Shown here piece after piece: positions 33,501 through 39,039 of a DNA stretch of 39,039 bases. The stretch comes from Planctomycetota bacterium. GTDB taxonomy: Bacteria; Planctomycetota; J058. The DNA lies in the NCBI GenBank assembly GCA_019636275.1, contig JAHBXY010000082.1:1-39039 (forward strand). Direction: 5' to 3'. A program made the translations under genes and the position numbers. The notes below the pieces were generated by a model. The model was not told where the DNA came from. It saw only the letters and a program-made list of their open reading frames with translations, and ran no database searches. How positions within the stretch are numbered: the stretch's first letter is position 1; each line of letters opens with the position of its first letter.

Positions 33501-35564
33501 ATGGCCACCACGACGCGCGCGGCGCAGGCGACGACGGGCAAGTTCCCCCGCTGGGCGACGCAGCTCGCCGAGCAGTACCGCGGCGGGACGATCATCGAGT
33601 TCCTCGTCCACGGCAACATCCACGACCTCGTGCCGGCCGAGGTCGGCGGGCGGCAGACGTTCCTCTCCCTGCGCGAGTTCCTGGCCCGGCAGCTCTTCCC
33701 GCGCCGCGACCACGTCATCTACTTCGACCCGAGCCGCGGGATCTCCTTCCGCGACGACGAGACCTTCGGCGACTTCCACCGCGTCATGCAGGCGGTCGAC
33801 GCGGCCAAGGGCACGAAGTACGCGCAGGTCGGCGCCCCGCGCGACCCGTGGCGGGCGCTCGACCTGATCGACCGCTACATGCGCGCCAAGGTCGACCCGC
33901 GCGGCGGCGCCGAGCCGAAGAGCGTGGCGCTCGTGATCGAGTTCGGCAACCTCGTCGTCCCCAGCCAGGACCTGTCGCACCTGTCGGGCGACGAGCAGGC
34001 CGTCCTCGTCACGCTCCTGCGCTGGGCCAACGACCCGGTGTTCCTGCGCTCGGACCTGACGGTGGCGATCGTGGCCGAGAACCTGGCCGAGGTCAGCCAG
34101 GTGCTGGTCAAGAGCCCGCACATCGGCCGCGTCGAGATCCAGCACCCCGACGAGGCCGAGCGGCGCGACTACCTGGCCTGGCGCTTCGAGCACGAGCCGG
34201 GGCTGACGAAGCTGGCCGACATCGACCTGGGCCAGTTCGCCAAGCTCACGGCCGGCCTGTCGCGCGTGAACCTCAACCACATCACCAGCCAGGCCGTCGG
34301 GAACGAGCGGCGGATCACGGCTGACTTCGTGGCCGCGCAGAAGAAGGCGCTGATCGAGAAGGAGTGCTACGGCCTGCTCGAGTTCCTCGTGCCCAAGCAC
34401 GGCCTCGAGGTCGTGTGCGGCCACGAGGCGCAGAAGCAGTGGCTCCTCGAGGACGCGCGGCTCATCCGCGAGGGGCGGATCGACGCCCTGCCCATGGGCT
34501 ACCTGATCTGCGGGCCGGTCGGCACGGGCAAGACGTTCATGGCCCAGTGCTACACGCACGACATCGGGATCCCCTGCGTCAAGCTGCTCAACTTCCGCTC
34601 GCAGTGGCAGGGCGTGACCGAGGGCAACTGGGAGAAGATCCTGAACGTGCTCAAGGCGACCGGCCCCGTCGGGGTCGTGATCGACGAGGCCGACGCGGCC
34701 GTGGGCGACCGCGACGCGCACGACAGCGGCACGTCGAAGCGCGTGTTCTCGATGCTCGCCGCGCAGATGGGCGACACGCGCTACCGCGGGCACATCCTGT
34801 GGTTCCTCCTCACCTGCCGCCCCGACCTCCTGCCGATCGACCTCAAGCGGCAGGGCCGGGCCGAGATCCACATCCCGCTGTTCTATCCGGAGTCGCCCGA
34901 CGAGCGGCGGACCATGCTCTCGATCCTGGCGAAGAAGTGCGGCGTCAAGCTGTGCGAGGACGCGCTCGCGGTCGACCTCAAGGGGCAGTGGGCCATGTCG
35001 GCGGGGACGCTCGACGAGCACGCCCACGAGCACGAGCACACGGACGGCACGCGCCACGCCCATCCGCACGCCCACGCGCCGGGGGCCGAGGAGGACCACG
35101 CGCACGGTCACGCGCACGAGCACGAGCACCGGCACGCCGACGGGACCACCCACGCGCACGGCCACGAGCACGGACCGGGCTGCGAGGAGGACCACGACCA
35201 CGCCCACGGCCAGGCGCACGACGAGGACGACGACCAGGACGCCCTGCGCACGGTCGACGAGGTCGTGCAGGACTTCCTGGCCGAGTCCGGCCTCTCGGGC
35301 GCCGAGGTCGAGTCGATCCTGATCCGCTCCAAGCGGCGCGCCTACATCCAGGGGCGCACGGATGTCACGCGCGACGACCTCGTCGCCGAGGCCGGCAACT
35401 ACATCCCCAACCTGCCGCTCGAGGAGCTCGAGCTGCAGATGCTGGCGGCGATCATCGAGTGCTCGGACAAGCGCTTCCTCCCGCGCCGGCTGGCCCGGCT
35501 CGACCGCGAGGAGGTCACGCGGCGCTTCCGCGAGCTCCTGCGGCGCGGGCGCCCGGGCGCGTGA
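33501..35564 (+). CDS. AAA+ ATPase (Ycf46-like layout) with a histidine-rich insert
   Basis: This 687-residue protein has an N-terminal degenerate NTPase-like domain (about 1-280) without a Walker A motif, then an AAA+ domain with GPVGTGKT at 338-345 and Walker B VVIDEAD around Asp395-Glu396. Residues about 505-580 are a run of alternating His with Glu, Asp, Ala and Gly (HAHEHEH, HAHPHAHA, HGHAHEHEHRH units) within the C-terminal lid region. A helical end follows (LPLEELELQMLAAIIECSDKRFLP). The inactive-plus-active pair resembles Ycf46-type AAA proteins. The His-rich loop suggests metal binding (Zn, Ni or Cu). It heads a three-gene operon; the next GTG overlaps its stop codon. The cellular role is unknown. 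Confidence 0.85.
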   Translation: MATTTRAAQATTGKFPRWATQLAEQYRGGTIIEFLVHGNIHDLVPAEVGGRQTFLSLREFLARQLFPRRDHVIYFDPSRGISFRDDETFGDFHRVMQAVDAAKGTKYAQVGAPRDPWRALDLIDRYMRAKVDPRGGAEPKSVALVIEFGNLVVPSQDLSHLSGDEQAVLVTLLRWANDPVFLRSDLTVAIVAENLAEVSQVLVKSPHIGRVEIQHPDEAERRDYLAWRFEHEPGLTKLADIDLGQFAKLTAGLSRVNLNHITSQAVGNERRITADFVAAQKKALIEKECYGLLEFLVPKHGLEVVCGHEAQKQWLLEDARLIREGRIDALPMGYLICGPVGTGKTFMAQCYTHDIGIPCVKLLNFRSQWQGVTEGNWEKILNVLKATGPVGVVIDEADAAVGDRDAHDSGTSKRVFSMLAAQMGDTRYRGHILWFLLTCRPDLLPIDLKRQGRAEIHIPLFYPESPDERRTMLSILAKKCGVKLCEDALAVDLKGQWAMSAGTLDEHAHEHEHTDGTRHAHPHAHAPGAEEDHAHGHAHEHEHRHADGTTHAHGHEHGPGCEEDHDHAHGQAHDEDDDQDALRTVDEVVQDFLAESGLSGAEVESILIRSKRRAYIQGRTDVTRDDLVAEAGNYIPNLPLEELELQMLAAIIECSDKRFLPRRLARLDREEVTRRFRELLRRGRPGA

Positions 35565-36733
35565 GCCTGGCGGACTGGATCAACCGCTACATCGTCGAGG
35601 TCCGTCCGGCCTCGAGCGGTCCGGCCCAGCCGCCGACCGGGGCGGGTGAGCCGGGTGGCGGCCAGGCCACGGTCGGTCCGGCCCGGGCGCCGACGAGCCT
35701 GGGGAGTCCGGGGAGTCCGGCGGCCGGCGGCGCGCCCGGCGGCCCGTCGGGGCCGCGCCGCGCCGTCGACCTGCTGCCGCCGGCGCCGACGGCGGCCGAC
35801 CCCGACATCGAGGCGCTGCTGGCGGAGGCGCGGACCACTGCCCCGGCGCAGACGCTGGCCGCCGGGAGCCCCGTCGGGGCGCCGTCCGAGGTCGCGGCGC
35901 CGCCGTCAGGCCCGTCGCCCGACGCGCCGCGGCCGCCGGTCGCGGCGCCAGCTCCGCCTCCGGCCGCCGTGTCCCCCGCCGCCGTCACGCCCGCGGCTGT
36001 CCGGGACCCGCTCGACGACGGCGGCGACCCGCCGGCGCGGGTCGAGCAGGTCTACGCCGTGGCGAAGCTCGGCCGGCCGGCCCACGGCTTCACGCTGGAG
36101 CGGATCGCGTCGATGCTGGCCGACCCGCGCCTGGCGCAGCTCGACGAGCGGGCCCGCGCCGGAGCCGTCGCCGTGCTGCTCGAGGGCGCCGGGGTCACGG
36201 TCGAGTCGATCGTCGAGGACGCCGCCGCGCGCGACCAGGCGCTGGACAAGTTCGAGCGGTTCCTCGAGGAGAAGGTCGACAAGGTCGCCGCCGACGTGGC
36301 CGCCGAGAACGCGCGCCTGGCCGAGGAGGTCGAGCGGCTGATCGCGCGCAAGCGCGAGGAGATGGCGCGCAACGAGGCGCGGCTCGTCGAGCGCCGGCGC
36401 GAGCTGGCGCGCTTCCGCCGCGTCAAGCGCGCCGAGGAGGCCCGCCTGTTCGAGGTCGTGCGCCCCTTCACGAGCGACAACCCGGTCACGCTGAGCCTCC
36501 CTCCGGCGCCCCCGCCGCCTCCGATGCCGCCGGCTGCGACGCCGGCGGCACCGACGCCGGCGGCACCGACGACGCCGCGCGCGGCGCCGGCCGCGCCCGC
36601 CGCGAGCGATCCGGGCAAGGCCGACACGGGCGTCTTCACGGTCCAGCCGCGCCCGCCCGCCGGGGTTGCGCCGCCGGCCGACCCGTACGAGGCCATGGCG
36701 GCGCGTCTGCGCCGTGAGCGCGAGGAGCCCTGA
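35561..36733 (+). CDS. Proline/alanine-rich protein with central coiled coil
   Basis: This 390-residue protein starts at a GTG overlapping the AAA+ stop (GTGA). Residues 1-165 are Pro/Ala/Gly-rich and probably disordered, apart from a short N-terminal helix (LADWINRYIVEV). A small folded region lies at about 165-220. Residues about 225-310 form a charged coiled coil (KFERFLEEKVDKVAADVAAE, then VERLIARKREEMARNEARLV). A second Pro/Ala-rich tail follows. The coiled coil suggests oligomerisation or binding to the AAA+ protein, either as adaptor or substrate. No known family is recognised. Confidence 0.8.
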   Translation: MSLADWINRYIVEVRPASSGPAQPPTGAGEPGGGQATVGPARAPTSLGSPGSPAAGGAPGGPSGPRRAVDLLPPAPTAADPDIEALLAEARTTAPAQTLAAGSPVGAPSEVAAPPSGPSPDAPRPPVAAPAPPPAAVSPAAVTPAAVRDPLDDGGDPPARVEQVYAVAKLGRPAHGFTLERIASMLADPRLAQLDERARAGAVAVLLEGAGVTVESIVEDAAARDQALDKFERFLEEKVDKVAADVAAENARLAEEVERLIARKREEMARNEARLVERRRELARFRRVKRAEEARLFEVVRPFTSDNPVTLSLPPAPPPPPMPPAATPAAPTPAAPTTPRAAPAAPAASDPGKADTGVFTVQPRPPAGVAPPADPYEAMAARLRREREEP

Positions 36734-36735
36734 CC

Positions 36736-37260
36736 GTGGCCCGCAAGAAGGCGAAGCGCAAGGCGCGCGCGTCGCGCGCGGCGAGGCCGGAGCCCGCGGG
36801 GGCGTCGGGCCGGCGCGACGCGCCCTTCGGCCCGGAGTTCTTCGCCGTCGTCCTGCCCCGGATGATCGCCGCCAGCCCCTGCCCGCCCGAGCAGGAGAAC
36901 GCCTGCCTGGTGCATCTCGCCGACGGCGAGCGGCTGGACCTCGTCGAGATCGTCGCGGTCGCCGAGCGCTACGTGGTCATGGCCGTGTTCGAGGGCGTGG
37001 GCGAGGACGGGGTGGCGCGCACCCAGGACGACATCGGGGTCGAGGCGGTGCCCTACGACCTGGTCCTGCGCGTGTCGGTGCGCCGCACGGCCCGCCGCGC
37101 GCGCCTCGGGTTCCACATCCAGGCCGCCGAGCTGGCGCGCGTGGCCGCGGCCGCCGACGGCGCCGCCCCGGCCGAGGAGGCGCCCCGGCGGCGGCGGCGC
37201 GGCCGCGCGTCCGGTGCCGGCACGGCGGCGAGCGACGGCCCCGCCGAGCCGGTGGGCTGA
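36736..37260 (+). CDS. Small basic protein of unknown function, third gene of the AAA+ operon
   Basis: This 174-residue protein starts at a GTG two bases after the previous stop codon. It has a Lys/Arg-rich N-terminus (ARKKAKRKARASRAAR) and a central beta-rich folded part (about 35-130, including VHLADGERLDLVEIVAVAERYVVMAVFEG). An Arg-rich low-complexity tail follows. The basic ends could bind nucleic acid or membrane phosphates. Tight spacing indicates co-expression with the AAA+ and coiled-coil proteins. No family is recognised. Confidence 0.75.
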   Translation: MARKKAKRKARASRAARPEPAGASGRRDAPFGPEFFAVVLPRMIAASPCPPEQENACLVHLADGERLDLVEIVAVAERYVVMAVFEGVGEDGVARTQDDIGVEAVPYDLVLRVSVRRTARRARLGFHIQAAELARVAAAADGAAPAEEAPRRRRRGRASGAGTAASDGPAEPVG

Positions 37261-37268
37261 CCGCTCGA

Positions 37269-37288
37269 GCTGACGCCGCGACGTCAGC
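37269..37288 (+). terminator. Hairpin after the AAA+ operon
   Basis: GCTGACG and CGTCAGC form a perfect 7-bp stem around CCGCGA, starting 8 nt after the last stop codon of the operon. No T tract follows, so termination here is possible but not certain. Confidence 0.45.
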
Positions 37289-37303
37289 GCGCTGGCAGCC
37301 CGT

Positions 37304-37391
37304 GGGACACGAAGGCGACGAAGACGACGGACGGCACGAGAGGACATGACCTGCGGGTCCTTCGTTGACCTTCGAAACCCTTCGTGCCCTG
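37304..37391. repeat. Imperfect inverted repeat of CACGAAGG-type units
   Basis: The left half carries CACGAAGGCGACGAAGACG. The right half is the reverse complement of a similar string, CACGAAGGGTTTCGAAGG. The shared AAGGGTTTCGA core also occurs at 37833-37844 on the minus strand, so this is a second interspersed repeat family. Confidence 0.55.
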
Positions 37392-37395
37392 GGAG

Positions 37396-37692
37396 CTCAC
37401 AGCGGCCGTCGCTTGTGTCGACGTCCACGTCATGGAGCGGGACCCTTGCTCCGATCCGCAGTGAGGCACCTGTCGGCCTCGCTCCGGCCGCTTCGCGGCC
37501 TTCGCTCGCGGATGCGCGCCACCGCTCGAGCTGCTCGCTTCGCTCTCACAGCGGCCGTCGCTTGTTCAGATGTCCACGTCATGGAGCGCGGCCCGAGCTC
37601 CGATCCGCAGTGAGGCACCTGTCGCCCTCGCTCCGGCCGCTGCGCGGCCTCCGCTCGGGGATGCGCGCCACCGCTCGATCTGCTCGCTTCGC
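37396..37692. repeat. Tandem duplication of a 149-bp noncoding unit
   Basis: Two adjacent units (37396-37544 and 37545-37692) align along their whole length with few mismatches. Both begin CTCACAGCGGCCGTCGCTTG and contain CTCCGATCCGCAGTGAGGCA and a GGCCGCxxCGCGGCC hairpin. Small differences between the copies show that the duplication is not brand new. Short frames through the units have no coding character. From 37693 to 37791 there is a further partial duplication (CAAGCGGTGxGCGCGGTC twice) and no gene. Confidence 0.8.
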
Positions 37693-37791
37693 TCGCAGGT
37701 CAAGCGGTGGGCGCGGTCAGATCAAGCGGTGAGCGCGGTCGCACGGTGGACGTCCAGCACGACGACCGGCGAGCGCGGTGACGAGTAGAAG

Positions 37792-37862
37792 ACCGTCACC
37801 GAGGCCACGCCGAGGTCACCGAGGTCCCTGGTCCTCGAAACCCTTGGCGTCCTTGGTGACCG
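37792..37862. repeat. Imperfect inverted repeat of CACCGAGG-type units
   Basis: GTCACCGAGGCCACGCCGAGG on the left pairs with CCTTGGCGTCCTTGGTGAC on the right (arms of about 19-21 nt), with the CTCGAAACCCTT core near the right arm. The core is shared with the element at 37304-37391. From 37863 to 37934 I see no gene. Confidence 0.55.
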
Positions 37863-37934
37863 CTCGCGCTCATCACGACCGTGCGCCGCGCGACGGCGAG
37901 GGCCCCGGACCTCGCGGCCGTGGCGGTCGTGAGG

Positions 37935-39039
37935 TCACCGCGGGCGCGTGAGCTCGTCGACGCGGAGGACCTGCTCGAGGCCGCGGCTGCGCAGGGCGCC
38001 GCGGCTGACCTCGACCGGGTCGCCGCGCAGGACCAGCTCGCCCGGGCGGCCGAGCGACACGGCGTCGGCGCGGGCGCGCACGGCCGGCGTGACGACCTCG
38101 AAGCCGCCCGCGCCCTCGAGCTCGAGGAGCGAGCGGAGGAGCGCGGCGGGGTCCTTCGGCGCGCCGCCCGACGGACGACCCCCGCCGGCGTCGAGCACGG
38201 CGGTGAGGGCGCCGCCGCCGCTGGCGCGGCCGGGCGGCGCGTCGGGCCGTGCGCCGCCGCCGCCGGTCGCCGGGAGGCTGCAGCGCCACGGGCCGTCGAG
38301 GTCCACGCGCAGGGCCTCCCGCGCGCGGACGAGGGCCAGGCGAGCGCGCGGCGCCTCGAGCTCCAGCTCGCCCCGGGCCAGCAGCACCGGACGACCGGGG
38401 GTCCCGTCGAGGCGCAGCGTCTCCGCGGCGCCGTCACCGCTGAGGCGCGCGGCGCGCATCCGGAGCGGCGCGGCGGCGGCGCCGTCACCGGCGAGGGCCC
38501 CGTCGACCTCCACCCCGCCCGCGCCGCCGGCGACGAGCAGGCCGAAGGGCGCCGGCCCGCGCTCGGCGAGCGCCCGGTCGGCGAGCGCCCGGTCGGGGGC
38601 GTCGCGCCGCTGGGCGCGGGTCGCGGCGCGGCTCGGGGACTCGCCGTCCGGAGCGGGCGCCGGTGCGCGCACCGGTGCGCCGTCCCGCGCGTCGTCCGGG
38701 GTCGCCCGGGCCTCGCGGCGTTCGTCGGTCCGCGCCGGCTCCCAGACCTCGACCGCCACCCACTCGCTCGAGAGCTCGACGGGCGCCTCGGCGCCGGGGA
38801 GCCGCCCGCGCAGACGCGCCCGTCCGCCGTCAGGCGAGCTCGCCAGGACGAGCGCGCGCCCGCGGCCCGGGCTGGACGACGGCCAGACGTCCACGCGCGC
38901 CGCCTCGAGCGACCCCTCGGCCGACGCGACGCGGCAGGGCGGCGTGCCCGGGCGGACCTCGAGCGTGGCCCGATTCGCCGCCGCGTCCCAGGTCACGCGG
39001 TCGGCCGCGGCCGCCAGGCCGCCCTGGCCCACGACCCGC
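37935..39039 (-). CDS. OstA/LptA-like domain protein (N-terminus outside window)
   Basis: The minus-strand frame is open from the window edge to a TGA at 37935, about 367 codons. It contains repeated short beta modules of the type ADRVTWDAAANRATLEV, AETLRLDGTPGRPVLLARG and ADAVSLGRPGELVLRGDPVEV. This is the rhythm of OstA/LptA/LptC-type beta-jellyroll proteins involved in lipopolysaccharide transport in Gram-negative bacteria. A low-complexity Ala/Arg-rich linker interrupts the modules. The ATG at 39032 is probably internal, because coding character continues upstream of it. The family call is tentative, and the true start is not visible. Confidence 0.5.
   Translation of the reverse strand, partial: RVVGQGGLAAAADRVTWDAAANRATLEVRPGTPPCRVASAEGSLEAARVDVWPSSSPGRGRALVLASSPDGGRARLRGRLPGAEAPVELSSEWVAVEVWEPARTDERREARATPDDARDGAPVRAPAPAPDGESPSRAATRAQRRDAPDRALADRALAERGPAPFGLLVAGGAGGVEVDGALAGDGAAAAPLRMRAARLSGDGAAETLRLDGTPGRPVLLARGELELEAPRARLALVRAREALRVDLDGPWRCSLPATGGGGARPDAPPGRASGGGALTAVLDAGGGRPSGGAPKDPAALLRSLLELEGAGGFEVVTPAVRARADAVSLGRPGELVLRGDPVEVSRGALRSRGLEQVLRVDELTRPR

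Noticed and set aside
37396..37692. CRISPR array.
   Set aside because: There are two long, imperfect tandem units without short regular repeats, spacers or cas genes.
37346..37732. Plus-strand frame of 128 codons and its neighbours over the tandem repeat.
   Set aside because: The frames follow the 149-bp duplication in different registers, are Arg/Ser-rich and have no ribosome-binding site or hexamer.

Overview
The DNA is extremely GC-rich, with almost every third codon position G or C. It comes from a Gram-negative-type bacterium: there is an outer-membrane beta-barrel protein, a lipoprotein, a periplasmic-type cytochrome c and an OstA/LptA-like protein. Two transmembrane Ser/Thr kinases (one fused to a formylglycine-generating-enzyme-like domain), a TPR plus HExxH peptidase, a sigma-54 activator with TPR and GAF modules and a carboxypeptidase-regulatory-like protein together fit an uncultured Planctomycetota lineage best. 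Myxococcota is the main alternative. No rRNA, tRNA, CRISPR array or complete transposase gene was seen.

Layout. 1-6.6 kb: glycerate kinase (cut by the window edge) divergent from a c-type cytochrome, then a MATE exporter, a large TPR/peptidase gene broken by frameshifts, a small membrane protein, a Nudix hydrolase and a decayed gene remnant. 6.7-15 kb: an unknown protein coupled to a sigma-54 activator, converging on malic enzyme; then, on the minus strand, a beta-barrel protein, a Uma2-type nuclease and a secreted carboxypeptidase-regulatory-like protein. 15-19.5 kb: a two-gene ABC exporter whose end abuts a block of degenerate hairpin repeats, then two secreted proteins. 19.5-27 kb: a kinase with a cluster of frameshifts, the CstA transporter, a second repeat copy and the kinase-FGE fusion. 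27-33.3 kb: DoxX, a nucleotidyltransferase, an acyltransferase ending inside a third repeat copy, a GAF gene cut off at that repeat, and gcvHP of the glycine cleavage system. 33.3-37.3 kb: a three-gene operon of unknown function (AAA+ ATPase with a histidine-rich insert, a coiled-coil protein, a small basic protein). 37.3-37.9 kb: gene-free repeats. The window ends in a partial OstA-like gene.

Three things stand out. First, fourteen genes or gene remnants on both strands have a TANNNT-like hexamer ending 6-11 nt before the start codon, usually with no ribosome-binding site. This points to leaderless transcription as a main expression mode and fixes several start codons. Second, an interspersed repeat with a long hairpin sits at the 3' ends of genes. 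Its two arms differ between copies in a compensating way, and it supplies the same C-terminal peptide to two unrelated reading frames. Third, the AAA+/coiled-coil/basic-protein operon is a coherent cassette that matches no pathway I recognise. Several frameshifts, above all four within about 160 nt in the first kinase, may be consensus errors and need read-level checking.
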